Part shown: piece after piece, positions 47,337 to 59,486 of the stretch | Layout: each line of letters opens with the position of its first letter | How positions within the stretch are numbered: the first letter of the stretch is position 1 | Translations under genes and position numbers: made by a program | Assembly (NCBI GenBank): GCA_963169105.1 | Contig: OY720635.1 | Span: 134,311,872 to 134,375,871, forward strand | Length of the DNA stretch: 64,000 nucleotides | Source of the DNA: Ceriagrion tenellum | Taxonomy: Eukaryota > Arthropoda > Insecta > Odonata > Coenagrionidae | Reading direction: 5' to 3' | Notes under the pieces: generated by a model | Seen by the model: only the letters and a program-made list of their open reading frames with translations | Told to the model about the DNA's origin: nothing | Database searches by the model: none

Positions 47337-48900
47337 CATTGAAGAGATGAAATAAACTTAAACTTAGACTTCAGACAGCTCAAACGGAATGCAAAGATAA
47401 ATAAAGGCCACAATTATGAAGAAAAAAGCTCACAAATTGGACTTTTAAAGATATGGCAACTCAAAGGTGACGCTATTTTGACATTATCTCTGATACGTGA
47501 AGCTTTATCTTAAAAGGAGAGTTACCCTTTTTTGGAGTCCTTTTACGAACCGGATTCAATTCTACGGTCCAAAGTGACTCAACCAAATATCATGATGGAT
47601 AGTTCCTCGAGGCTCACAAAAAGTACGGTGAAAACCCTTTTGCAGTTCTTGAAGTGTCGGAGAATCTTCGCAAACAAAAAACCGGGCAAAACCGTTCACC
47701 GGTATATCAGAAACTTTGAAAAACTTCTAGGATATGGTGCATAAAATCCCCAAGCAACAGATAAATTCGCATGGGACGAACAATTCAGCTCGTTCAAGAT
47801 ATCCACAAGTTCTTGCAGAAAGGATGTTCCATCCACAAAGTGAAGTATAAGCTTCCTGCCTCAAACACTGGATGAGAAGAGCAGAGGAAAGAAGTGGATG
47901 GCTTCAAAAACACCTCTAAAACTAGGCCTCGATAAAGCTCTCTTAGTAGAAAGCGTCGCATGAACCATTACCAACGGCATTGGGTGAAACTTCCTCGAAA
48001 AAGGCTATCCGCAGAGGGCATCTGTAATGATGAATGCTTTCGAAGAGTTTCCGTTCGCAAAAACATCCTTGCTAAGGTAGGTTTAATATATGGAGAATGG
48101 ACCATAAAAATACAAACTTTTACCACGTTTGTCGGAGGATCAAGTCAATCTTCCAATTTTGGATTCTCAAACCGTCGACAAGAAAGGAAAAAAGTACTGT
48201 GACTTACTAGGTTATATATTTTAGTTTTTGTATCCATCTGCAGTATCTAATGGAGGATTCTGCCGGCATTGAGAGCAGTAATTTGCCATTATCTCGAAAA
48301 AAAAGACGAACAGGTGCTCATGTTCCGTCGTTAATTTTCTTGAAGTATTTTTAAATTCTTCAAGCTTGTTTCACATTTCTCGTGCAATCATAGCATTTTT
48401 TTCGGCACGTTATCTAATATAATAATCGTTATCTAATATAATTCTCGTACCAAGCCCCCATAATTTATATCGTGAAATGTAGGAAATGAAGTGAGTGTAG
48501 TGAGAAAATAATGAACATAGTTTAGGAAAATGTGAAGAAGGTAATTTTTCTTACACTTTTAAAAAATTTTTCTCTCTGTAATGCTGGGAAGTTGGAATTT
48601 CATTTTGGCTTTACTTAATCTCTAACTCAAAATATGAGGTAATGTTATGAAATTTTAAGCACAGAAAAAATAACATGATTATAATGGGGATACAAATTTA
48701 GGTATGGCGTGAAATAGGGGTATAGAAGATAATATTTATTCAAAAATCAACACAGAAATCGAGCTTGCCTTGGATAATTGGGGAACTTTGTTGCTGCTGA
48801 GCGACAAAAAATAAGAATATGACATTGGGTAAGGATAAATGGGGGGGTGGGTAGAGGCTAGAATGGGACACAAGGGCAAAGAAAAGTTGAGACCGATTCG
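47337..48900. other. no recognised gene; two short plus-strand ORFs
   Basis: 47532-47744 (70 codons, Lys/Arg-rich) and 47960-48202 (80 codons, basic) lie on the same strand about 200 bp apart and could be fragments of one degraded coding sequence. Nothing in them matches a family I can name. The rest is AT-rich. Confidence 0.3.
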
Positions 48901-49410
48901 CAGTCTATAAAATTACCCCTTATTAACTAAAGTTGAAGTCTTGATTGTCATTTACGAGACCGAATCGTTAAACGCCTCAAACAAAACCTCCTTTTTTCTT
49001 TCCCTGTCTCTAACTCAAACATCTCTCTCTCTCTCTCGTTTTCCGGTTGACATCCTCGCAAGAGAGTTCTACGGATACTATCAACCATTTGTGGAGTCTC
49101 ACCGTGACGAAGAGAACGACGGAACAGTTTCAAGGTTTATGACTTAAAAGGATTACTGTTTGGATAACTCCGTGCCAAAAGTTTCGAGAAGAATGCCTCT
49201 CCGTTTTCCCGGCGGGTGGCGCCCATCGTCGCCACCCTCACGAATTACTTCCTCCTCGCTGCTCCGTCAATCCAACTCCTAACATTTTATTCTCCGATTT
49301 GATACCTGGGCGAGGAGGAAATTGGCATTGATAGGCTCATCCTTATTCTTTCCTTCTTCCTCCTTTCTTATCGTGCCCGCATTAAGGAAAATCTCCGTCT
49401 AATAAACGAA
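48901..49410. other. CT microsatellite and GC-rich patch
   Basis: (TC)n at about 49020-49039, then a GC-rich patch at 49190-49300 (CCCGGCGGGTGGCGCCC). No gene recognised. Confidence 0.35.
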
Positions 49411-52269
49411 GACTAGGAAGAAATCATTTTTCGCGATGCCTTCCAGTATCGTAACTTACCTATGCACATTTATTCTATTTTATGACGTGATATGAGTACA
49501 TTTTCTTGCAATTATTTCTAATTTTCATTATAATTAGCAGATATTCGACTAGGTTAGTCGCTCGAATAAAAAAAAGTATAGTACAACGTCCAGCTAATGG
49601 CTATCACAAATTTTGATGTGATTGCAGAAAATTACCCACAGAATTGTGATGGAAAGGAGATAAATTAGCGAAATATTGAACTTTTTATGCCTATTACGTG
49701 TTTTCAATTCCACCAATAAAATTAAAATTTCTGAATTGTTGAATCATGTAGAGGACGTGGTCAAAGAATAAAAATAAATAATAGAGATAAAAGATGATCC
49801 GAATGATGCACATGTTTGCCACTGATTGATATGACACTAGATTTTATCTCTAAAATGCCAAGATAAATGAAAACGACCAGGTGTCCGATGATAGAGGTAA
49901 GTGATTCAGATAAATCTTCAAGTCACAACTTAGTAGGTAATAATTTTCTTTTCTTTTCCATGATTTACAGAAACTGATTGGCACAATCATAGAGTATGCA
50001 GTTACTCTAATACTGCATAGTTATAAGATGCGAGTTTCATCCAAGATAGCAATTAAAATATCAGTGTTCTTTCAAAGTTTCATTAGATCATTATTTTTGA
50101 GAGAGTAATCGTTATTCGTTAATTTGATTGTGCTGTCTGAATTATAATTCACATAATCGACATAGATAAATAAGTACGCAGACATTAATGTCGGCAGGGG
50201 ATCACTATTATTTCTCATTAATTTCCAAGCAGCATATTGACGAAACCTATAATAAAATGACTCCAGTGTAATTAATAAACGTTCATCCCATGAATAGCAA
50301 ATAGTTTTGAGTACTTGCAAACTGTTTGCCGTGAAGTGTCTATCAATTTGAGGCTCCCTTTTTTGTTTTTTGCAAACTCCGCCGTAAATTTGAGAGTTGA
50401 AGCGCAGAACTTTTAAATTTATGACGATGGCTTCTTCACACGCGCTAGTGACATTTATTTCGCCTCAAACTTTTGGAATACTTTGGCGTTTATAACTTTG
50501 AGAAAATATCACTTGCAATACCAAGCACATTTGTAAAGAAAACTTGAAAAATATATCTTGTTCAGACAAGGCATAAATGCCACAGGGGACATGATTAGCA
50601 GTGCTCAAAGTTCCGGCGATTCACCTCAGTTCAAAACTCAAGGACCTTTGGAAAAGAGTTCCCATATTAACCTGTCCATCACTCCTAATGGACTTAACCT
50701 TCTCATAACTGTCGATTTGCGGTAAGATAGCTACCTCCTTTCAAACTTATCGCATCCAAATTTGAAAGAAGAAACTGTAATGTGTTACTCCGTGACATTA
50801 TTCAAGAAATAAAGGATCTTTTCTCATCTATTAATCACTGCCATGGCACGCATTAAGCTTAGCTTGAAGAAAATACTGAATAAAATAATGATGTAATCAT
50901 ACAATGAGATATATAACCCATTATTCCCATTCGTCAGTAGAACGAATCATTTTTTAAGTATGAATTTAGAAAATATCCAAGTTTTTCGGCCCTATTCCAA
51001 GTGTAACAAAGGAAGAAAATGCCTCTACTTGAACCTAAAGGAATTCTGGTCGAAATTAAAAAATAAATAAAATAGTGAAGACATAGACGAGCCAATGAAT
51101 GGTTTTGAAAAATCATTCATATATTCTACGATAATAAATCAAAATAAAGGAAAAAAATAGCTCGTGCTTTGAATCGGATGCAAAAGAATCTTCACAAAAT
51201 TAGCTGCAACAAATTCGGAATGAATGGAAAATGTCAATCATTTTATCCTACTGTAGGATTCATTTGCTTAAAAGGAATATGCAAATGACTACACGGGCAA
51301 TTGATTTTTTCGGTTCAGTTTGTCGGATTCAGTTTGCTAGAGTAATGAATATGTAACTCATTGACACGAAAAATTCATCTTATCTTACATAATGCTGTTG
51401 AGAACTGTTATCACGCCCCTGGTGACACTGTACTAAAGCGACACCTAGGTTGTAAGTAAAGCATATTATTTAGATACACCCAGTTATTATTTTTTATATA
51501 TAAAGAACGAAATAGCAATATTGGAAAACGATGAAGAGCTTAAACACTACTCCCGTGATTTAGACTGCGAATAATTCTTAGAGATGTATTTTTCTGGACT
51601 ACATAGAACTTGAAACACCAGTCTGATATTGAAATGAATGCGTAACTCATCGACTCGAAAAATTCTCGCTCACACAAAAACACAACTCCTGCTCCGCAGG
51701 TTCAGCACTCTACCCTTTGAGAAAGAAACTTGACGACCTCTTTATCTGTAGAAAATCAGAGTGAAGAAGTTTTGAGTTGCTTCTCTACTTTGGAATAAAC
51801 AATAGTGCCGCACCCTGCATCAAAACGAATTATTAAGGTTAACACACACTTTCTATTCCCTTAACAATTACCGACCGTAGAAGTATTAAAAGCGACCACT
51901 AGGGGATTCCATTTTTGAGTTCCATACCCGTTTACACAGTTAAGTAAATGCTACAGACCAAATAAAATGTGGTTGCTAAGTCAATAATACTTGGCAATAC
52001 TACTAGAATTTATACAAAAGAATTTTTTTTAATTTCTGTACTTAGTTAGGAATGACACACAATTATGGAAATTAGTAAAACAAAAAGAAAAAGTACCTTG
52101 TAGGGTGTAGGTATATTGGTACAAAGGCGATACAAATCTTAAATATGTACTGAGTTAGAAATGAATGCAAAATGAAGCAATTCAAAAGTCCCTAGAATTA
52201 TGATAGGTTGAAGAGCGGGATCAAGCGTAAGGGACTCGAGACCAGCAGTCAATAGTATCATCAACAACT
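49411..52269. other. long AT-rich stretch without recognisable feature
   Basis: No domain-bearing frame (longest 50072-50320 minus, 82 codons), no element ends or tandem repeats seen. Confidence 0.4.
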
Positions 52270-53435
52270 TTTTTTTTCCATCACTGAGAAAGTCCTTTAT
52301 TCAATTCACTATTTCTTTTAATAACTCCGTATGATTGCAATTTATATATGAGTTTTTTGTGTGGAACTTTGTCGAATGCCTCCTTAAAATCAAGGAATAT
52401 CGCGTCGACTTGCTTTTTCGATTCGCCTGACTTCAGGATATCATGAAGGAAGAGTGCAAAGCTGTGTTTCACAGGACCTGCCTTTACGGAAGCCGTACTG
52501 ACTGCTATGTAAAAAGTTACGATTATCCATGAATTTCATAATGTTGCTAACGACAATGTGTTCGAGGATCTTGCATAAAATTGATGTAAACGATATAGGA
52601 CGGTAAATTCCTGGGTCATTTCTTATTCCTCTATTAATTATCAGAGTTACGTTGGCTATTTTTCAGTTTTGGGGCACCTTGCCATCGAATAATGATTTGA
52701 TAAACATAATTTCTAAGAATAGTGCAATCTGTGGCGCTAATTCCTCGAGCACGCGTGCAGGTATTCCTTCTGGATCCGGGAACTTGTTACTTTTAATCGA
52801 ACGCAGTTGTTTCATTATACCATCACGTTGAATTGTTATATCAGCTATCGGCTCGTTAAAGTCAGAAATGTCTAAATTGTGTAGTGTGTCATCCTTAGTG
52901 AATACATTTTCGAAGTAGTGGTTTAATAAGCTGGCTTTTTCGATACCGTTGGTGATCACTTTGCCGTTGGTATCCAGTAGAGACTCTACTCTCGAAGATT
53001 CGCCCTGGAGCTCTCTCGCGTACGACCGGAATGACTTAGGGTTTTCATCTAGTAATTCACCGAGGATTTTTTCTTGAAGTTTCGTAGAGTAGCGCGAATT
53101 ATTTTCTTCGTTTTTGAGCGTTGAGCGACGTATATTTCTCTCGCCGCGAGCTCCGTTGTTTTATAACTTAACTTAATAGAATTTTCATATAGGATGTGTA
53201 GTTGTCCTTGTCTCCTGAGATTCCGCCTTATTCCATGGTTATACTAGCGAGGTTATTTACTCTCCCGTTTGAATTTGTATGGAATATATTCATCGATTCC
53301 TTTATGTGGTATTTCCAAAAAATATCTCCATGATACTTCGGTGCTCTCCTTATTCATTGTAGCTACGAATTTCGTGAATGACGCTTCTAACGTCTCTCCG
53401 AATTTTTCGTAATCGCATTTTTCAAGTAATTAATA
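52270..53435 (-). pseudogene. CR1-type LINE ORF2 pseudogene, 3' truncated
   Basis: From the right on the minus strand: the region between endonuclease and RT (SWRYFLEIPHKGIDEYIPYKFK near 53335-53270), ENPKSFRSYARELQG (53045-53000), LLNHYFENVFT, the finger region RSIKSNKFPDPEGIPARVL (52800-52740; normally KSPGPDGI), YRPISFTSILCKILEH (52600-52550), QYGFRKGRSCETQL (52500-52455), then AIFLDFKEAFDKVPHKKLI (motif A, 52410-52350). Several frameshifts. The copy stops near 52270, before motif B and YADD, so both ends are lost. Pieces of it are repeated at 53995-54638. Confidence 0.88.
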
Positions 53436-53752
53436 ATGTGCGATGTGATGTAGATTGATCATATGCAATCAAATTGAAACAAGTACATCTGATATAAAAT
53501 CTACCAAATAAATAAAATTATTCCATGGCAAAAATGAACTGTAAATCTGGGTAGTGTATTAAGTCAGAGAAAAAATATCAGGTATGATGCTGAGGTGCGC
53601 CTATGCGCTTGCTACGAGATAACTATCAAAACAAAATAAATACAATTAGATAAATATTGAAAATACATCAATAGTTTATGGCTTTTAAGATTGTTAAAAG
53701 TAATCATTAGGATAACAAGAATACACGGCAAACTTACCAAATACCGACGAAT
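53436..53752. other. AT-rich spacer
   Basis: Nothing recognised. Confidence 0.3.
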
Positions 53753-53991
53753 ATAACCCTTTGAGTGCGGCATGACGTGATATCACGTCCTGATTTTTTT
53801 ACGTTGGTACTGATGACGTGATATCACGTCAAGGGTATCGTGAGTGTTCCAGCTTTCACTAGAAAACTTTCACTAGGCCCCCTAGGGAAAGATAGAACAC
53901 TCACGGTACCTATGAGGTGATATCACGTCATTAGTACCGGCGTAAAAAAATAATGACGTGATATCACGTCATGCCGCACTCAAATGGTTAA
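53753..53991. mobile_element. foldback piggyBac-like MITE, copy 2
   Basis: Ends (TA)TAACCCTTTGAGTGCGGC and GCCGCACTCAAATGGTTAA are inverted; TTAA survives at 53988-53991 and is ATAA on the left. TTAA duplications with CCCTTTG-type ends are the piggyBac pattern. Four palindromes TGACGTGATATCACGTCA (or with one change) lie at 53773-53790, 53814-53831, 53913-53930 and 53954-53971. The centre repeats CTTTCACTAG / CTAGGGAAAG. Nearly the whole 235 bp can pair with itself. Better preserved than copy 1 at 24853. Confidence 0.85.
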
Positions 53992-53994
53992 TCA

Positions 53995-54435
53995 TTTTGT
54001 TTTGTAACTTAAATTAATAGAATTTTCATATAGGATGTGTAGTTGTCCTTGTCTCCTGAGCTTCCACCTTATTCCATGGTTATACCAGCAAGGTTCTGTA
54101 CTCTCCCGTTTGAATTTGTATGGAATATATTCATCGATTCATATCTACTGTCGAAGATTCGCCCTGGAGCTCTCTCGCGTAAGATCAGAAAGACTTAGGG
54201 TTTTCATCTAGTAATTCCCCGAGGATTTTTCTTGAAGTTTCGTAGAGTAGCGTAGATGTATAATGTTAAATTATTTTCTTCGTTTTTGAGCGTTGAGCAA
54301 CGTATATTTCTCTCGCCGCAAGCTCCGTTGTTTTGTAACTTAACTTAATAGAATTTTCATATAGGATGTGTAGTTGTCTTTGCCTCCTGAGCTTCCGCCT
54401 TCTTCCATGGTTATACTAGCGAGGTTCTTTACTTT
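53995..54435 (-). repeat. duplicated pieces of the CR1-type element
   Basis: Compared with the main copy, 53995-54143 repeats 53157-53305, then 54150-54330 repeats 52990-53160, then 54331-54432 repeats the 53160 region again. Order relative to the source is B, A, B, all in the same orientation. Several single-base differences separate the copies. This looks like a local tandem duplication with breakpoints inside the element, later diverged. Confidence 0.8.
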
Positions 54436-54479
54436 CTGATAGTCTGACTGCTGACTGACAGTTGCTATCCAGCGATCCA

Positions 54480-54662
54480 GCGATCAGTTCTTAATGCGGT
54501 AATTTTAATAACTCCGCATGATTGCAATTTATATACGAGTTTTTTGTGTGGAACTTTGTCGAATGCCTCCTTGAAATCAAGGAATATCGCGTCGACTTGC
54601 TTTTTCGATTCGCCTGATTTTAGGATATCATGAAGGAAGCGATCAGTTCTTAATGCGGTAAT
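54480..54662 (-). repeat. CR1-type fragment between 24-bp direct repeats
   Basis: A 135-bp piece (54504-54638) nearly identical to 52317-52448 (motif A region of the RT) lies between two perfect 24-bp copies of a sequence beginning GCGATCAGTTC (54480-54503 and 54639-54662). Neither end of the fragment is a natural element end. Confidence 0.85.
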
Positions 54663-56429
54663 GGCCGCATTAAGGAGGACCTTAGGAAGTTAGGGAAGTT
54701 GGCCTTGGAAGCAGGTTTCTTCATAACTCTATTGTGACGACGAAGGTTTGCGACGATAGCCTAGTAATCATGAAGGGAGACTTCTATACTCCCTCGTTTG
54801 ATGAAAGTTTGTAGGCATTTGACCCTTTCCCTGAAAATGACCTCTATTAGGATGTATATTCATAAACAAGTGTTTTGTAGGTTGAGTACGGGCCTAAAAA
54901 ACTTTCTTATTATTCACGTGACTTTTTTAAATTAGAAAACGTAAATATAAAGCACTCGTATATCCCCTCACTTTCCGTTGATGGAAACACTAATGTGATG
55001 ATCAATAGTGGCTTTAAAGTACATATTCATTTCGAAATCACTCCAAAGATAAATTCTGGGTTTGAGAAGCGTTGAAAAAAATGTTCGAACGTTTATATTT
55101 TCTCAATAGTTACCACTGAAAGTTATAAACAGGATGATTTCCACTGGCACCGATGTACTAACTTCTGTGTATTGGCTACGTGACCTGACTTACCCCGTAA
55201 ATTACGTGGAAAATGATAAGTTCATGGGTTATATAACATTTACAATGAAATTCTTACATAATTAAATACCTCCGTTAGTCAGAAAAAGAAAACAAACAAT
55301 GGATTGCGTGACAGTGACTCCGAACTGCTTATATCCTCACCATGCCATTTTATTTCTCAATTTTTACGTTTATTACTTTGTTAGTAATAACGTTAGGGTT
55401 CCAGAAAAACAAAACAAAAGAAAAAATACATAAAGTACTGCGTTATAGAACTAAATGGAAAACTACAGTGAAGGTACGGGCCCCATAACATGCACAGCAT
55501 TTCACATAGAATAAAAGCACGGAAAATAACACGGAAAACACTTGTTAATATATTCCATGAAATCAGCGGTATATGCGACAATAATTTCACAAAACAATTT
55601 GGCGAACGTACCTACGCAGTGTTCCTGAGTGGCAGACAAGCAACAACCTGTGATAAACTTTAACGAAAAACAAGTGAATCACAAACGGATCATGGCGTCC
55701 AGACAGCGGTGCTTGGGTAAAAACCGCTCAGCCAATAGAATACGACCGAGCATATTGGCCAGCTTATGATATTCCAGTAACTCTACAGGACCTTCTATGC
55801 TACTTCCGCCATGTTATAAATACCTGCAATATTCAGACAACCATGCGGATGATAAGTATTTCCAGAAGTTTGCAAATTACCTTAAATGAATTATCAGGAG
55901 TGTGGAAAACCTTCTAGAATGCTGGGCCATAGGTAATAGCGTAAGATGCGACTACTATTTTGTAAATTGCTATTTCTAGAACTTACTCTTCAAAGACTTT
56001 AGCATGCCTACAAAAATTTGAAGTAGGAAAATATATTAAAAACCGGTCCATAAAAATTTATACCAATCCAAAGGAGAATTCAAACTTTTTGTCGCCACAA
56101 AAAGTTCACCAGTATTTCATCTAAGAATTCAAGAAACTTAAGGTCTTATCTTGACTCGAGCACTATTTTGATCGATTTTTACTTCCTGGGACCAATATTA
56201 CAATTTAAAAATATAAAAATTGTGCGCATTGGTATTTGAATTCACCTATTAAACAAAAGAATCGCAATCAGAAGGAAATGTTACAGTAAAGTCAAAAATC
56301 AACTTCCTCAGAGAATGTGGTTTCGACCACTGGGTGGATATTCGTTTGCAGTCGACTGTGCTATATATATGTGAGGAAGCGTGTGAAAAGGTTTAATTCA
56401 TTAGGAAATATGTACTCTGCACCCTGCTC
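54663..56429. other. no recognisable feature
   Basis: AT-rich. A small GCGGTAATGGCCGC palindrome near 54655. No domain-bearing frame. Confidence 0.35.
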
Positions 56430-57330
56430 TCCCAGTGTTAGCCTGAGTGGGAAGCTAAAGCATTATATCTCGGCCAAACGTGCAGAGAAACACACATTGC
56501 TTGGTCTCTAAACTCACCCACTAAAAGCTTTAACGGAGGAAGCACTGTCTGGAGTTTACTGAATTCTAATGCGAGAACAAGGATTTGTGTCCACAATGCG
56601 GAGCGCTTCCACGAAACAAGGATTACCCCACTCCGGAGGAATAGCACTCCGTGCCTTCCCTGCGGACAGCAAAGGTCTCCACGGGGGATGTCCGCGGGAA
56701 GGAAAAGATCTAACAAAAAAAAAAGACATGGAGGGAGAGGTTCTTTCCAGCCGTATCTAAGTGCGAATAATTCGAAATACGACTTTCCACGGAAGGTGTA
56801 GTGCTCGTGGAGTCGTAATGCTACGGAGAATGAATAATTTGTCGAGGGGAAATGTCATTACAGGAAGGTCTCTCTCTACTTAAATCCCAAGAGATCTACG
56901 GGGCGCGACTGCCGAACCTTCCCAGAATTCTCCTCGTATGATGGGACGCCGCCGCCAAGAGGACGCTGGTAGTTTCCACCGTCGCGTCGGCGGGAGGAGA
57001 GAGCAACCCCCCCCCGTAACAAACACTTCCACCGACGCGACCGGTCCCATAGGACAAGCACAGAGCGCGCCACAATCGGGGTGGTGTATATCCCCGCTGT
57101 GTGGCGGAAGTGCAACCCTGGAAATTTTCATTAATATTTATGTATTTATCCTGCGCGTGCCCGCTTCCCTCCTGTACGCAGTTCAAGGTTCCACCGCCGA
57201 GGGGCGCCACCGTGCTCTTTCCGGAAAAGTAAAAAGATTCGTCGCTTGGCAGTCGTCATTTACTTCCTGCTCATCTCATGCCTCGTTCACACTACAAAGT
57301 CCCGGTTCAGAATACTATCGTACAAGTTAA
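56430..57330. other. GC-rich, CpG-rich block without recognisable gene
   Basis: The largest GC-rich region. 56880-57330 has overlapping frames on both strands (130 codons plus at 56938-57330; 104, 83 and 79 minus) full of Arg, Gly, Pro and Ser. The mutual overlap and lack of any motif suggest composition rather than coding. A CpG-island promoter with untranslated exon is possible. Confidence 0.35.
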
Positions 57331-57814
57331 GAGCAAGCAAACCATATTTCGCCATCCCTGTGGCGTTTTAGATGTGTTTCGAAATGGTTTTATAAAAATA
57401 ATATAAACTCTCTGATAAAAAAATCATATTTAAGTGATATTTAAAAAAAATACATATCTTCGCGTTCTCTTTTTAAAAAGTACCATCTTCTTCACTGTAA
57501 TAATTGTTTTTTTTTAAATAACGCCATTCACCATTTCCAGTGCGCAGTTTAAACACCAGCGCCGACCATCGCTGGGTAGCAGCGTTAAAACTTCGACTTA
57601 CAGCTGACCGGCCAGACATTCACATTACGGTTGCCGTCTACCAATGACGATCGCACGCACATTAGTAGTGTGAACAATGCACATAACTACCGTTGTTCGA
57701 ACGTGCTAACCACTCCGTGAGCTTGCTTTGGTTGATGATGGAGTAGGGGTTCTTAACGCTGCCACTTATCGTGGTCAGCGCTTATATGGAGAGTGAAAAT
57801 CGTAAATAATGACT
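57331..57814. other. no recognisable feature
   Basis: Spacer of mixed composition. Confidence 0.3.
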
Positions 57815-58500
57815 CACAAAAATCATTATCATCATTGGTCGTTCAATCCTACGATTGGTTGACTGCAGCCCTCCACTATTACCTGTCTAATGCTAGTTCC
57901 CTTACCTCCTGGCATCATTTCCTTAGTACTTTCCTCTTCATTTGGTCCATGAACTTATTCCTGGGTCTTCTTCTGGGGACTTTTCCCTCTACTTTACCTT
58001 CAATGATATTCTTCACACACCCATTGTCTCTCAGGGTGGGTCCAATCCATCTTGTTCTTCTTTCCAGTATGGTGTTCCATAGGGTCCTTTTCTCTTCTAC
58101 TCTTCTGTGTACTTCATCACTTCGTATTTTGTCCGTCTATTTGATCTTCTACATCCTCCTCCAGCACCATGTTCCGAAGGCTTCTAGTCTTATCTGGTCA
58201 GCTTTTCTAACGGTCCATGCTTCCGATTCATTGCGTCAACACGTAGGTTTTCTCATACTGTTTCCTGGTTTGTAGTCCTATCTTCTTTGAGCACACCAGT
58301 TGTCTTTTTCCCACAAATGCCTACTTAGTTAGGGTTACTCTCCGCTTCATGTACGTGGTACTCCTTCCGTCCCACGTGATGGTACTTCCCAGATGGGTGA
58401 AGGAATCCACTTACTCTTGTTTCTCTCCTCTCAAGGTGACTTCTGCAATCATCCTCTCTCTTCCGCATGCTAGGATTTTAGTCTTCGTCTCAATTATTTT
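57815..58500 (-). pseudogene. LINE RT C-terminal fragment (family B)
   Basis: Minus-strand frames read ETKTKILACGRERMIAE, VTLRGEKQE-VDSFTHLGST, then ITWDGRSTTYMKRRVTLTK: the block after the YADD box (KTK-L-CGRE, F-YLGS-IT-DGR, KRR---AK-AF). It continues through a VLEEDVEDQ / KMDWTH segment to the basic C-terminus and a (ATG)n-type tail at 57820-57836. Stops are frequent. It overlaps the fragment at 1915-2310 at its 3' end and aligns with the C-terminus at 44353-44560. Confidence 0.8.
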
Positions 58501-58581
58501 CATGTATCCTTAAATACAACATGAAAATAAGTAAGACGAAGAGAATAAATGAGACACGAAAGTCATAAGAGTCGTTTATCA

Positions 58582-59486
58582 AGGCTGTTTTACACGGGGC
58601 ACGAAATTGTGCAACTTAATAATGCAATGATTCCGCAATCTTCCGTGCAATAATTATTGCGAAAACGAATGCCTGACGGCTTTACACGGTGGTCGTAAGC
58701 ATGCTTTCATTCGTGAATTCCAGTCGTCTGATAAGTACGCTAATTGTAAGAGCGAGTGTTTTGTTCAAACGAGAGGAGAGATACGATATTATGTACACGA
58801 CGTTGTTGACATTCAGTGAAAAATAAGGTTGTGGTGATTGTGGGATTCTGTGATATGGACATTGAGTCACTCTCTCTCTCTCTGTGAGAAAAATAATGGA
58901 TCAGGAGGAGGCAGCATTGATTGCTGCAGAGCTAGTAGTTCAGGGAATTATGATCGGGGCCGCAGAGCTCATAGAAAGGCGTAACCGCAGGAGAAGAGCC
59001 AGAAGAGCACTTTGGATGCGGGAGTGGATCCGTAGGCGAGACGAGGGAACGGGCATTATTAATATGACCCAACAGGAGCTGGCTGTAGAAGACAGGAATG
59101 CCTACCGCAATTTTATGCGGATGACAGAGGAACAATTAAACGAGCTATTAAATATCTATCTAAATAAATAACAATATAAGTAACTGTAAATATCCTCCCA
59201 CGCAAAGAATAACTGTAAACACCTATTGCTCAAGTGATCAAACTTTTTCGTCAGTCAACTTCCCGTGTACTTAGATGTCGTTAATTCTGCGACCGCTAGA
59301 TGGAGTGCTATTTGTACAAATTGCAAGAATGCGACCACCGAATTAGAGCAGGGGCTATTCTGACGTCTCGCATTCATGCATTCGTGCAAGCGGTCTTGAA
59401 TATCGCCGCTTTACAAGGTGCATTTTGAAATTCACGATTGCACATACATTGGCTTGTGCAATTACGTGCCCCGTGTAAAACAGCCT
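58582..59486 (+). mobile_element. PIF/Harbinger-derived element with long inverted ends
   Basis: A 905-bp element whose ends are inverted: AGGCTGTTTTACACGGGGCA at 58582 and its complement TGCCCCGTGTAAAACAGCCT ending at 59486. Inner GCACAA / TTGTGCA-type motifs follow on both sides. Flanks are TCA on the left and TTA on the right, a decayed TWA duplication. It contains a short ORF matching the N-terminus of Harbinger transposase; the DDE catalytic domain has been deleted, so movement would need a transposase from elsewhere. Confidence 0.85.
58896..59171 (+). CDS. Harbinger transposase N-terminal remnant, 91 aa
   Basis: Intact ORF from ATG at 58896 (an upstream GTG at 58884 is not used in eukaryotes). 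Hydrophobic N-terminal helix (IAAELVVQGIMIGAAELI), then an arginine-rich patch (ERRNRRRRARRALWMREWI) and NMTQQELAVEDRNAYRNFMR followed by MTEEQLNELLNIYL. The RR-W-R-WI...L--EL---D---FRN--RM----F-ELL pattern is the conserved N-terminus of PIF/Harbinger DDE transposases (HARBI1-like). Normal proteins are about 350-400 residues; everything after the helical start is missing. It may be translated as a short basic protein or be a chance survivor of an internal deletion. No host promoter or splice signal is evident. Confidence 0.75.
   Translation: MDQEEAALIAAELVVQGIMIGAAELIERRNRRRRARRALWMREWIRRRDEGTGIINMTQQELAVEDRNAYRNFMRMTEEQLNELLNIYLNK

Noticed and set aside
47532..48202. Two basic ORFs as a host gene or transposase
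   Set aside because: Suggestive spacing but no motif of any transposase or other family could be recognised; left as unassigned.
56896..57330. A cluster of 79-130 codon ORFs on both strands
   Set aside because: Four overlapping frames in one CpG-rich block; no motif, so composition explains them better than coding.
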